Positions 43,271 through 56,859 of a stretch of DNA of 64,000 nt are shown in pieces. The DNA lies in the NCBI RefSeq assembly GCF_000002425.4, contig NC_037253.1, positions 17,438,407-17,502,406 on the forward strand. Direction: 5' to 3'. Each line of letters starts with the position of its first letter. The first letter of the stretch is position 1. A program made the translations under genes and the position numbers. Under the pieces are notes generated by a model. It ran no database searches. It was given only the letters and a program-made list of their open reading frames with translations, and had not been told where the DNA came from. The stretch is from Physcomitrium patens. Taxonomy: Eukaryota; Streptophyta; Bryopsida; Funariales; Funariaceae.

Positions 43271-46200
43271 TAGATTTAGTAATCCTAAAATGAACACAAT
43301 GGTATATTCAAAACTTGCAAAAGACATAAAATTTAAAATCTTAAAGCCTAAGTCAAAGTGACTATATCTTCTAAAGTAAGAACTTTTAGTGCAAGTTATT
43401 TAAACCCTCAGAATTCTACATGCCAAAAATAAGAAGGTAAGTCAAGTCGAAATTTCGAAATAAATTTTAAAAAAAACTAGGCACACATATATAAGCCTAA
43501 ATTCCTAACCAAAACCTAAAATCAAACTATCTATATCTTACAAATGAAAAATCTTTTTGGACATTTTGACTTTACTATAAGAATTATAAGCAAAAATAAA
43601 TAGAGAAATATGTCATATCAAAACTAGAATAAAATAAAAAATAAAAAATAAAATAAAAATATCTAAGTATATCTTTATAATTCTATATTTTTCAAATCCT
43701 AAATTCTAAATTTAAACCTCAAAATTCTTAAAATGCTAAATTTCTAAAATTTTGTAAGTCTTAAATTGTAAAATTTTAAATTTCTAAAATTTCTAAAATT
43801 CATAATGAATCACATTATAAAAAAAATATATTATACTACTAAAATATTATCAAATAGAGATTTTTTTTTCAATAGAGTATTTCTATTTATTCAAAAATAT
43901 TTATACTTTTGAGTATTGGTATGTATTATTTATTTTCATTAAATACGGCTAAATCATAGATTTATTTATAGTATTTATCTTTGTATTAATTGATTCTTTA
44001 CCAAGTTGCTTATATTATTTGCTCAAATTTCTAAATTTTTAATTTTTAACCAAAAATATCTTAATTATCTCACATAGAATCTAAATAACATAGTATTTAT
44101 AAAATTATGTTTTGTTGTCAAACATGAAAATTAATCATTCATCCAAATATAATAAAAATCATTTGTTTCTTATATGTACATAGAAAAATTAGGAAATTGT
44201 TTATTAAGAAGATCTTTATTGAAAATTAGTCTAATTACAGTTAAAAATATATGTTTAATTTCTATTTATGTTCAATAATCATGAAAAGATTAGTATTAAA
44301 TCATAACTTTGCATAATATTCAAAAGAAATGAAAAACAAATTCAACCAATGGAATTGAGTTCTAACATTATTGAAATTATTAACAATAAAGAATTTATGC
44401 ATATATCTATTTTAAATACTCTAAATTTTTATTCAAATATAGAAAACTTAACCAACAAGTAAAAAAAATTATTCTTATCTATTTGGCCTTACATTAATTA
44501 ATAAATATATTCTTATTTGATCTTATATTATTATAATAGAAAGATTGACATTAGCCTTGTTAAAATTTTCTTAATAAAAATAGATGAGAATTCTTTTGAA
44601 TTTAATAAAATTCTTTTTTTAACTTGGTTTTTTAATTTTAAACTAATAATTTTATTTGAATAATTTTTTACAAAAACTTAGTATATTTAAATTATATATT
44701 GCCAATTAGAATTAAGACCTTATTATTTTTTTAAAATTCTAAGCTTGTAATTTTTTTGGATTAAATCAAACTTGTATTTTAAATCAAATACTAAATTCAT
44801 ATAATATATAAATATTTATCCAAATTTTTTTAACTTTGTCTTTTTGACAACAACATTAAATGACATATTAAATTTATTTATTTATCAATATAAATTTCTA
44901 TATGTTGGTAATAAATTCAAACATTAGAAGATTGAATTGCTATTAAATAATCACTTTTAGTATTGATTACTAATTGATATATTTAATTTATATATATTTT
45001 AGTTGTTTCTAAAGTATGTACTTACAAAAAGTGATGCTACAATATTTTTGTGATTCTTCTTTTGTTGCTGATTAGACATATTTTAAAAAAAACAAGAATA
45101 AATATAAAAATCAATTTAAGCATAATACCTCTAAAATACATTCTTGCTTTTAAAATCAATGATTGTTGCTCTTTTATCTTTTCATCTTTTAGAAAGTACA
45201 ATTAACTTTAATACTTCTTTGTTAATTTTTATAATATCACTATTTTTTTCTTGCCTATGATTTGTAATAATATATGAATCTTTATTTTTTTTAAAATTAT
45301 TTAATTAAAATAAATAAAATATTTAATTACAAATTTAAAAAATTTCATCTTTGTACATAAAATATTAATGTATATATTTGTTGACAAAAAATTATGTAAA
45401 CTTGAGATAGATTGTATTATCCAATTATGCGTTCTAGCAGTCCAACAAAACAAGTTGAGTTAATCATTGCACAATGGTCCTACAAGAGAACACCAAACAA
45501 TTGACACCACATCAACAAACTTCTTGCTGCACGTTATTGATTGTTTATGCTTCATAAAGACATCACAAGTATGTCTCTTTGTGCCATTTGTATCAAATAG
45601 CCAAATTTAGATTTGTACAAATAGACCAAGCATTGTTATGGCCCATATCCTTACTTTCACTATTTATGTGTTAGGAACTAGACTTCATCAAATTCATCAA
45701 ATCACTTATGCAAGTGCAAAATAAATATATACTCATAGTGATAAATTATATCACTAAATGGTGCAAAGCACGTCACAAACATGCATATTTACTCTAATAT
45801 TTATCTATATGATTAAGTAGAAGTAAATAAAAATAGATTTATTTCATAATATTTTTTAGAATAGTTTTTTAAAAGCTTCATAGATGGTGCTTTGACTTTA
45901 CATATGTTTATAGTTGATTGATATGTTAGAAACTTCGTCAACAAGTTAACCACATATTGGTAGCTTGTAAAATAAGCTAATTATGTGGCATACATATAGA
46001 AAACTTGCCTTGTAAGTTAAGATATGTATCTTATAAAGTCAACATGTTTTGGAGGTCCTATAGAACATTGCCTTGTAGCTCCTAGTTAAGAATATATATG
46101 GAGGCAAGAGTGAAGCCTTTTTCATTCTTATCAACGCCTTTTTAGTCGTTAGTCTTATTTCAAGTCTTCTTAGTCTTCTTTTCTTTGGCAATAGCCATTG

Positions 46201-49200
46201 TAGTTTAATACTATGTCATCTTTGAGTGCTTTTCTAGTCTTTTTGAGTAACACAAGAGTATTGGCATTTTAATTCTTTGAGGTTCATATCCTTGACAATT
46301 TGACAAGAGTCCCAATTCATTTTTTTTTATCTTATTTTAGAAGTAAATGGATTATTTTACTTCTATTATTATATTTTAAAGGTTGTAGATTATCTACTTT
46401 TAAATAAAATATTTAATTTTTTGATACTATTTTTTTCTTTAAAGAGAGTGAATTATCTCTTTTTGTAGAAATTTTCATTTGATATTAAAGATTCGAAATT
46501 ATCTTCTTCTAATTTAACTTTTTGAATTTATTTGAATTATTTATAGAAAGAAAGATTATAAATTTTATTTTCAATAGAAATAAAAATAGATTTGTAACTA
46601 TTGTAGATCTTCACAAATTAAAGATTTACAACTCCTTTATAATTTGAATTCATTCCTAGAAGTATTTATGGCCATATTTGAAAAAAGTGATTAAAAAAGA
46701 GTAGCAGAGATCAAACTTTTATCTTTACAATAAAAATCATGGTCAGCCACCATATATATTGCTAAATTCCAAAATCTTGCTTGTGATGTGGAGTAGAATG
46801 ACAAAACCCTTATCAATGAATTTTGATATTTATTGAAGGAAAATATCAAAGATTTGTTATTGATAATGTCAAAAGAATTTTTTTTGGAACAATTTATTGC
46901 TGAAGCCATTACATGCAACAATCAATTATTTAAAAGATGTCAAGAACAAAGATTCAACTAAAGAAGAACAAATCAAGTAATGATGGTAGCTCCTAAGTTT
47001 TCAAAATCTTATTCATTAAAGCTAAAACCAATGCAAATTGATATGGTATATTTTAAATCTCTAAGTGAACAAAAAAAGATTCATTGTCATAAAAAAGATT
47101 TGTACCTATATTGTAGAGAATCCAAGTACATTGCTTAATATTATCTAAAGAAGCAACACAATCAAAAAATGAAGAGTATAGTTATTAAAGAAGATGATAT
47201 ATCAAAAAATGAGTCTCTTCAACTACAATAGGATCCATGCAACTAAAATCTTATACAATTTCTAGTAAAGATCTTATTCTCTCCTTAGATCCTTCACCTT
47301 ATTTTACAATAGAATTTTTTTTAGGACCAAAAAATCACAAAGACTTAGCCTTGTTAGATTCAAGAGCCTCAATCTATTTTATAAAAAAACTTTGTCAAAA
47401 AACAAGATATATTTTTAATTAAGAAAATCAAATTTGTGCATATAGAAATAATAAATGGTCGTTTGTTATCTTTTAGAGATAATTCATATGAAACTATTCT
47501 TATAGAAGTAGCAGCTAGTAGACATAATAGTCTAGTAATATTTGATGTGATTAGATCTCTTTTTAATCTAATTATTTTAGGATTATCTTGATTAAAAAGA
47601 TATAATCTTTAGATAGATTAGATTTCTTGTAATCTTGATTTTTTTCATAGTTTAGGCCAAGATTCTATTAGGCAATTAAATATCCATAAGATCAATACAT
47701 GCAAATTATTATTAGTAGGTACAAGAACTTTCATACATGCTACAAAAGAAGGGTCAATTTTTGTTATATATGACATATCTATTGTTAATAGAGAAAAGAT
47801 TTTAAGTAGTATTCTAAGCCAATATCAAAATTATTAAGATATCTTTAAAAAAAAGAATGCAAATATTCTTTCAAAGCATTATCTTTATGATTGTTCCATT
47901 GATCTTCAAGAAAGAACTCAACCACCATTTGGACCAATCTATAGCCTATCACAAATAAGTTGAGTGCACTTAAGGAATACATTGATGAAAATTTGGCTAA
48001 GAACTTCATACAAAATTCTAAATCTTTAATTGAGGCTTCTATCTTATTTGTGAAAAAAAAAGACGGATCTCCGCAAATGCTTGTAAATTATTGGGGACTT
48101 AAAAAGATCACCATCAAGAGTAGGTACCCTCTATCTTTGATTGCAGAACTTCTTGATCAACTAAATCAAGGAAAGATGTATATAAAAATAGATCTACTAA
48201 GAATGTATAATTTGATATGCATTAAAGAAGGAGACAAATAAAAATCTATGTTTTGATCAATATATGGACATTTCAAATTTAATGTCATGCCTTTTGGATT
48301 CATGAATGCACCAATTGCTTTTTAGCATTTATTAAATGATATTTTTTACAAGTTTCTTGGTAAATTTGTCATTTATTATTTATACAATATTTTGATCTAA
48401 AAATATAAAGGAGCATAAACTTTATATTCATTATCTATTACAAAAACTAAGAGATGCAAGATTATATGCAAAGATGAAAAAGTGTATATTTTTTCCTACT
48501 CAAGTTGATTTCTTACAATACATTATTTCAAACAATAGTCTTATGATGGATCTTGAAAATGTCTAAAGTAACATTGATTAAAAGATTCTAAAAATAGTCA
48601 GAGACATATAATATTTTTTCAAATTTACTAATTATTATTAGAACTTCATCAAGATTTTTTTTCAAGTTGCAGCTCCTTTTACATGCTTAACATGTAAACA
48701 CAAACTAGAGTGGAATAAAGAAGTTGAAGCATCTTTTTAAGCCTTTAAGACAACATTTATTTTTGTACCAATTTTATACCATGTCGACTTTTCAAATACA
48801 TTCTTTATGAAAACAGACACATTAGACTTTGCTATGGGTGCCATTTTTTTACAAATGGAAGCAAGTAATAAGCTCTACTTAGTAATTTTTTATTCTAGGA
48901 AATTTTTAGGACCCAAAATTAACTATGAAATCTATAACAAAGAACTTTTTTCAATTATGGATTCATTTCAAGAATGGCATCATTATCTAGAAGGCACTTT
49001 TAGTCCAATCACCATATATATGGATCGCACAAATCTTGAGTACTTCATGTTAGCACATGTTTTAAATCATTGTTAAGTCAATTAAAGCATATCTTTATCA
49101 AGTTTTGATTTTTAGATTACTTATTTAACTGAAAAATAATAAGGTTTATTAGACACTCTTTTTAGATATTTTTATTTTATACCAAAAGAAGGAGATGTAG

Positions 49201-49330
49201 CTTTTGATAAACAAAAAATGATCCTCTTGAAGCCAAAGTATTTTCATCTTTGAGTAATAAAATCAACACTGACTATTGATTCAACTCTTATCCAAAAAAT
49301 TCAATTAAATATGTCCTTTGATCTTCTTGT

Positions 49331-49742
49331 TGTCATGGACATACAAATGAAGAAGGTTCAAAAAGATTCTAAGAAGATTTTTAAAGATCCTAGAAGGTTC
49401 CAATATATTCTAGGAAGATTCTAAAAGGTTCCAGTAGATTCTAAGAAAGTTTTAGAAGATTATACGAGATCCTAGAAGATTCTAGGAGGCTTTAGATTAT
49501 TTAGAAAGTTACTGAAGAAAGATCTTAGGCTTGCTTTATTCGCAAGCCTCATAGAAACTTCTCAAGAAGCTTCTTAAGACCTAATATATATAGGAGTCAA
49601 AGGTGAAGGGATCTTCAATCTCAACAACTCACTTCTTGTAGTTTAGCTAGGACCTTCTTGCATTGTATTCAATTATTGTTCTAATGACAAGCTAAATCTA
49701 TTTTTTGGTCTTGAATCCTTATCTTATATACAGTTCCTAATA
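49331..49742 (+). repeat. 5' LTR of the nested chromovirus
   Basis: It aligns along its length with 54760-55192. The U3 part (49350-49575) is packed with GAAnnTTC-type units, followed by a TATA run at 49585-49592 and a leader also conserved in the 3' copy. The right end is set where similarity to the other LTR stops (TTCCTAATA), and is good to a few bases. Confidence 0.85.
49352..49573 (+). promoter_or_regulatory. array of heat-shock-element-like GAAnnTTC units in the LTR
   Basis: Perfect GAAnnTTC units occur at 49352-49359, 49393-49400, 49414-49421, 49475-49482 and 49566-49573, with many near matches between. The array ends just upstream of the TATA run. The consensus for heat-shock factor binding is alternating GAA and TTC blocks with two-base gaps. 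Binding itself is inferred. Confidence 0.6.
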
Positions 49743-52700
49743 GTTTGTCGAGACTCCCATAAAACAATATTAGAAGCTTGGTTTTTCTTCATAGAAAGTG
49801 GATTACCCCTCTTCTTGGAAGTACTATATCATTTATGAGGTTGCAGATTATCCTCTCCTACACTAATATTGTTCTTTTCTTAATATTCTTTTGATTTTTT
49901 TTCTACCATAGATCAATTTTAATTTTTTATGGCAAAAGGTGGAAAAGTCAATATGACAGATTCCAAAGAGATCAAGTTAGATTTTATTATTAATGCTCTT
50001 GAAGCATTGAAGATCAAAACAAAGACTTTATTGAAGAAAAATGAAGAATTATATATAATCATACATAATAGTCAAGGAGCTAGAGTGCCTCAACCACTAC
50101 ATCAAATGATAATAGAGGTTCTAAATTCTCAAAAAACTATATCTGCTTCAACAAACATGGGAGGTGCATCCATTCAAGGCAATGATCTGACAACAATAAC
50201 AACAAAAGAACTACGGATTAGCCTTTCAAAAAAGTTTGATGATACCCGCTCAAAATTTTTTCGCTTTGTAAACCAAGTGTAATTAATCACTTTGTTTCAA
50301 CCTCAATGATATTCTACTAAAGCATCTTGTATTGGTTTGGTTGGAACCTTACCCTCAAGTCAAGCTTTATCTTGATTCGCTCTATTATTTGAAAATAATT
50401 TTCATATATTGCACAATTTTGAAACATTTTTGGTAACATTTATAGAAGCATTTGGTAAACATGATAAGATTCATTCTTTAACAACTAAAATTTGAAGCCT
50501 TTGACAAAAAACGTGTTTTATATCAATGTATGCTTGAGATTTTTAATAATTAGTATATGATATAAATTGGAGAGAAGATGTATTGATGAGCCAATTTCAT
50601 TGGAAATTAAGAGATGATGTTAAGGACTTATTGTTATCTATGCTAGATCTTCAAATACTCAATGAAGCCATTAGTTAAGTTGTGAAGTATGATAACCATT
50701 TATTTCAACAATGATAAGATAAATCTTCTTTAATTATGCCACATATATACACCAATTATTCTGCTGTTTCTTTACCATCCGATTCTAATGAGTATTTGGA
50801 AACAAAAGATATGTAAATTGATGTAATTTTCTTTGAACCTCTTTCTAAGGAAGAAAAAAAGTGTCAAAGGGAACTTGGCCCATGCTTATATTATAAAAAT
50901 CCTCGCCACTAGATTGATAATTATTCAAAGAAATGCTAGCATATATTTCAAATAAAGAGTGCGGCCACTTCATCAAAAGCTTTGTAAGAAAATGAAGACA
51001 TCTAGCCACAGTAGGGACCGTTTGGTTGGATTCTTCACTATCACAAATCAAAAAAGATCTTGTATTCTTTGCTAGTCCTTTCCATTGTTTTACTTTATGT
51101 GTATAGTTAGGAGTCACAAAACTACAGTGTCATGTATTACTTGACTCAGGAGCCTTTGCATGTTTTATTGACAAAGAATTTTTTAGATCACATCAAATCT
51201 GTATAGTCAAAAAATCCAAGCTATATATATAGAAGTAATAGATGGTCGACCTTTTTTCCTTTAGAGATGTCACTTATGAGACAATTCCATTAGAAATAAC
51301 CTTCAACAACTATAGCAATGAAGTAGTATTCAATGTCATTAGATTACCATCAAGTTTAGTCATTTTAGGATTCTCATGGCTTGAAAAATACAATCTATGG
51401 ATAGATTGAATATCATGAAAGTTAAAATTTCTTTTAATAGATTATAGAATTTTTAGATCTATAAAAAAGTTTTTAATATCTGATAAGCCAAAATTAAAAA
51501 AATATTTATTTATTAGAATTAGAGTATTTTGTAAAGGCAGCCAAATAAGGTACTACGTTTGTTGTCTATACAAATCTACAATCAAAACTTAAAGTTGCTA
51601 CAACAACAATTCTAGAGGCATATAAAGATTTTGTAGATGTATTTCAAAAAAAAAAATACAGATATCTTGCCAAAACATCATCTTTACAATTATACAATGG
51701 ACCTTTAAGAAGATATTCAACCATTGTTCGGATCCATCTATAATTTATTTCAAAAATAGCTTACAACTTTAAAAGAATACATTGATGAAAATTTGGCTAA
51801 GAATTTTATTTGACATTCCGAGTCATTAGCTAGTGCTTTGATATTATTTGTGAAGAAGAAAGATAGGTCTTTACGGATGTGTGTCAATTATCGCGGTCTT
51901 AATAAAATCATAGTAAAAAATTGATATCTATTGCTATTGCTATCCAGATTTTTTTATCAACTTAGCTAATCAAAGATCTTTACAAAGATTGATCTACGAG
52001 GTGCTTATAAATTTGTACACATTAAGGAGAGAGATGAATGGAAGACAATATTTTGCACCACGTATAGACATTTTGAATACAATGTCATGCCTTTTGGATT
52101 TATCAATGTACCAACTATATTCCAACACTTAATGAATGATATATTTTGCAAGCATCTCAACAAGTTTGTTGTGATCTATTTGGATGATATTCTAATCTTT
52201 TCCTAGAATTTGGAAGTCCACAAAAAACATATCTATCCTATATTGAAAAAGTTACAAAGTCTTAAACTATATGCAAAACTGGAGAAGTATATATTTCATG
52301 CACCTCAAGTCGAATTTATTGGATATATTATTTCCAAAAAATGCCTTTTTATGGATCTAAAGAAGCTACAAGTAATCATCGATTGGGCAAAACCAAAAAC
52401 TGTTAGTGATGTCCAATACTTTTTTGGATTTACAAACTTCTACAAGGTTTTTGTTAGGAATTATTCCAAGATTGCTACTCTATTTATGTGGTTGACATAC
52501 AAGTACAAGTTGGACTAGGGCCCTAAAGTAGAGAAAGCTTTTCAAAGCTTAAAGGATGCTTTCATAATAGCTCCAATTTTGATACATTAAGATTTCAACA
52601 AGTAATACTTTATAGAAATTGATACCTCAAACTTTGCATTGGAAGCAATCTTCTCGCAATATGGAGAAGATGACAAACTTCATCTAATTGTATTTCATTC

Positions 52701-54748
52701 TAAAAATTTTTTAATGAAAAAATCTACTATAAAATTCACAAGAAAGAGTTGTTTGCTATTATAGATTCTTTTCAAGAATGGTGCCACTTTCTTCAAGGCA
52801 CCTTTCATCAGATGATTGTATATATAGATCATAAGAATCTTGAATACTTCATATCAACTTGAGTCTTGAATTGTTGCAAAGCGCGTTAGAATATATGTTC
52901 TTTGAAGAATATTTGTTCATTCTTGAAGGACTAATTTGCTTATGTATTTTTCAAATATGCCATGATTTTCTTACAATCGAACATTTCAGATTCAATAAGA
53001 CCTTAGAACTTTTGTCTAGAGACTTTTGGTGCCTTAAAATATGGAAGGATGTTAAGGAATTTGTACTATCATGTGATACTTATTCAAGGTGAAAGAACCC
53101 TTGACATCAGCCATATAGACTTTTTCAACCCCTTTCTATTCGAAAACAACCATGGTCATCTATCTCTATGGATTTCATTACAGATCTTTGACCATCAAGT
53201 TCATTTGACACTATCATTGTAGTTATTGATTGATTGATCAATATGGCACATTTTATATCTTACAAGAAGTCAATTACTGCTAAGAAGATGGCAAGATTTT
53301 TTATTGATAATATCTATCATTACCACGGATTGCCAAATAATATCTAGAAGGCATATTATAAGATTCCTAAGTTTGATATCAACCTTTCTTTTGTCTTCTA
53401 TCTCAAAACTGATGGCTAAACGGAGCCGGCCAATTAAATTCTTGACCAATATTTGAGATGCACTATCAACTATAAACTAGACCATTGGACTTTCTATTTG
53501 TTGTTGGCAGACTTTTCATATAACAACACAATCCATGCATCTATGCAAGAAATGCCATTCTATTCAAATTATGGTCATCATCTAGAATTGGATATGATAG
53601 AATTACAAAGTCGATAAATCAAATAACAGAGGAGTTTGCTACGAAAATGGCCAAACTTCAAGCAATCATGAAGACTCATCTAAAAAGGGCTCAAAAATGT
53701 TATAAGCTATTAATAGATGAATTAAAAAAAGAACATCCTCTATTCCAAATTGGTGACAAAGTGTGGCTACTTTGGCATATATAAAAACCAACATGCTATG
53801 TAATAAGTTGGACTACTAAAAATTGGAACCATTTGTGATTCAAAAATAAATAAACAATGTAAGTTATTGCTTGGAGTTACCTTCATCTAGCCTTTCATGT
53901 TTCAGTTTTGAAAAGGTATAAAGAATTAAACATACCAAGTCAAAGATAACCACCACCTCCTATAGTTGAAATCAATGATCATGTTGAATTTGAGGTAGAA
54001 GAGATATTAGATTTAAGGATAAGACATAAAAGGCTTGAATATCTGGTTCATTAGCGTGGATATGATATCAATAATTACATGTGGAAATTAGCTGACAATC
54101 TTGTAAATGCACAAATGAAGGTTCAAAAGTTCTATCAATGACATCTATTTAGACAAAAAGTGGCAAAATGAGGAACAATAGCTTGATAAGATGGCTTCAC
54201 CATGAAGATTCTTAGTTCTTGGTTTCATAAAGAAGGGAAGGAAGCAACCTTTGAAGAGGCAGTTTTTTCAAATGTTTAGAACAATATATGTCAATAGTTT
54301 GAGTTCCCAATCACAACTTGTATATATTCTTTTGATCTTGTTTATTTTATGTGATATGAATAGTCAAGACATAGATACCTTGTCGGTCATATGATTTCAA
54401 CTAAGTAGCTTGTGAAGATGATTCTATGATGAAGAACTACCTGAACCACAAAGATGTTGAAGGATATCCAGTAATAGATCATCGATAATTATATTTGAGG
54501 TAGAACCTAGCCATGAAGGATACCGAGAAGGACTGTTTGTAAGATAATTTCATAACAAATATATCATAGTTCATGCTTGGTCACAAGTAGAAGACTTGGG
54601 GTACTATTGATGGATATAAGGGCCTATGAAATATTTGCCTTACAAAAAAAAACTAGAATATATAGTGGATACTATGCAACAGATCTTCAACTTTTTGTAT
54701 ATATATTGACTTGTAGTAATATTACTTCTCTGAGACCTCTAAGCCACA

Positions 54749-54759
54749 GGAGGAGGTGA
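54749..54759 (+). other. polypurine tract of the nested element
   Basis: AGGAGGAGG immediately precedes the 3' LTR start at 54760. This is the expected place for the plus-strand priming site of an LTR retrotransposon. Confidence 0.6.
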
Positions 54760-55192
54760 TGTTATGGACATACAACTGAAGAAGGTTTAAAAAGGTTTGA
54801 AGAGATTTTGAAAAGATTCTTGTAGATCCTAGAAGGTTCTAGAAGGTTCTAATAGGTTTTAATAAGATTCCAAAAGATTGTAGTAGATTTTAAGAAAGTT
54901 CTAGAAGGTGAAAAGAGATCCTGGAAGGTTCTAAGAGGCTTTAGATGATTTAGGAAGTTGCCAAAGAAAGATCTTAGGCTTACTTTTTTTTTCAAGCCTC
55001 TTGAAAAATTCTCAAGAAGCTTCCTAGGATCTAGTACATATAGGAATCAAGGCCGAGGCGATCCTCAGTCTCAACAATTCACTTCTTGTGGTTTAGTTAG
55101 GACCTTCTTGCCTCGTGTTTAGTTATTGTTCTTATGTCAAGCTAACTCCATTTCTTGGCCTTGAATCCTTATCTTCTATACAATTTCTAATA
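54760..55192 (+). repeat. 3' LTR of the nested chromovirus
   Basis: It pairs with 49331-49742. A four-block unit GAAGGTTCTAGAAGGTTC lies at 54832-54849 and further GAAnnTTC units at 54924-54931 and 55016-55023. A TATA-like run is at about 55035-55042. Its end is marked by loss of similarity at CTAATA, followed by CTTTT. Confidence 0.85.
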
Positions 55193-56859
55193 CTTTTTTA
55201 TAATATAAAGAATAATTTTTTTAAATCTTATGATACTTTTAAATTCAAGTTTAAGAATAATCTATCTTATTTTGAAGGATGATTATATATTTCAAATAAT
55301 GAAGCACAATTATGTGTTCTTTAAGCTTTTCATGACTTTCTAACAACAAAAATTTTGGACACAATAAGACTTTGGAGCTAATATTAATAGATTTTTGGTG
55401 GCTTCAAATATAGAAGGTAGTTAAAGATTTTTTTTATAATCATGTGATATTTTTTTAAGATCAAAAATTCCTTATCATCGATCTTATGGACTATTTTAGC
55501 CACTACCTATATTGGAACAACCATGGTCTTTCATTTCTATGGATTTTATTACAAATCTTCTAGTCTAAAGTTTGTATGATTTTATATTTGTAATATTAGA
55601 TAATTTTATCAAGATGGCACATTTTGTATTATGTACAAAATGTACTATAGGTAAAGAAATGGCTAAGCTTTTTTTTAAGAACATCTATGACTATCATGGA
55701 TTATGTAAAGATATTATCAGATAGGAAGACTCAATTTGTATTAAGATTTTAAAAAATATTTTTTAAGATTTTAATGATGGATTTAAAGCTCTTTTTTGTT
55801 TTTCATTCTCAAATTGATGGACAAACAGAACAAATGAATGAAGTTCTAGAATAGTATTTAAAAGGTACCATTAATTATCATCATAATGATTCGACAACTC
55901 TTTTTCCATTGATAGAGTTTGAATACAATATTTTGGTATATTCTTCTATCCAACAAATATTTTTTTGAAAAAATTATGGTTATTATCTATGACTTAATAT
56001 TTTTACTTTTTTAAAGTTGATAATTTTGTAGCAAAAGATTTGACAAATTGTTTATCAAATCTATATGCAAAAATGAAAGAGTAGTTCAAGGAAGTTCTAT
56101 AACAACAAAAGATTAATACAAATGCTTATTGCAAGGAACAACCACAATTCAACATAGATGATAAGATATAGCTATTTTGTTATAATATTAAGATTACTTG
56201 TCCTTGTAATAAGTTGGACTATTCTTGGCTTGAATCTTTTTCCTATTTATGAATGCACATGAAAGCCAATAAAGAATCTTACAAATGTAATAAAATAGGT
56301 TGAAGCTTTTCATTGACAACATCCATAAAAATTTAAATAAAAAATAATAATTTTTTATTATAAAAAGAAATAAGATCCAAGGAAGATAGCATTCTATCTT
56401 CTATTCTTATTTATAACTTTTACATATTTGTGATGCTAAAGACATAGAGAATCAACAACCAACAGATTTAATTCAAGAACTATTACTTGTTGATTTATCA
56501 AATAAGACATTGCAATTGTCACAACCTTTAAGATGACATATTCAAGATGAAGATCTTTAAGAATGACATGTCTTTCCACAAATAGATGGCAAGATACAAC
56601 TTGTTGATATCACAACCTTAGAAGAGATTTTTAATGTTTGGTGATTTTATTGGAATTAGAAACAATTCTTAATAGTGTTTCAAATATTTTATTTGAAAGG
56701 AGTTAATATGTATAGGACATTGCCACGTAGTTTCTAATTAAGAGTATATATGGAGACAAGAGTAAAGCTTTCTTTATTCTTGTCAATGCCTTTTTAGTCC
56801 TTAATATTTTTTCAAGACTTCCTAGTCTTCTTATCTTTAATAATAGTTGTGAGTGTCAA

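Larger units (their letters stand above)
41435..45900. other. EF-1alpha 3' flank followed by AT-rich repeat-rich DNA
   Basis: 41.44-42.5 kb has moderate GC and includes the EF-1alpha 3'UTR. From 42.5 kb the sequence is very AT-rich. It contains a perfect inverted repeat (42722-42778), a compound microsatellite (about 43207-43270), and degenerate short-period AT repeats built on CTAAATT and CTAAAATTT (about 43080-43160 and 43680-43800). The rest shows no gene or transposon domain that I recognise. Confidence 0.6.
49331..55192 (+). mobile_element. nested Ty3/gypsy chromovirus, broken
   Basis: This element lies inside the older one, splitting it between RNase H and integrase. Its LTRs are 49331-49742 and 54760-55192, both starting TGTNATGGACATACAA. 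Flanking 5-mers CTTGT and CTTTT look like a slightly diverged target-site duplication. Parts in order: gag-like frame 49.93-50.7 kb, protease region about 51.1-51.5 kb, reverse transcriptase 51.8-52.5 kb (YLDD), RNase H 52.55-52.86 kb, integrase 52.9-53.7 kb, and a C-terminal chromodomain-like segment 53.97-54.13 kb (EFEVEEILDLR and following), which marks the chromovirus branch. A purine-rich tract precedes the 3' LTR. Broken at a dozen or more points. The LTR pair is visibly diverged, so it is not a recent insertion. Confidence 0.9.

Noticed and set aside
43080-43800. Short-period repeats considered as a CRISPR array or telomere-like DNA
   Set aside because: Units are degenerate AT-rich words with no constant repeat and spacer pattern and no true telomere unit; this is plant nuclear DNA.
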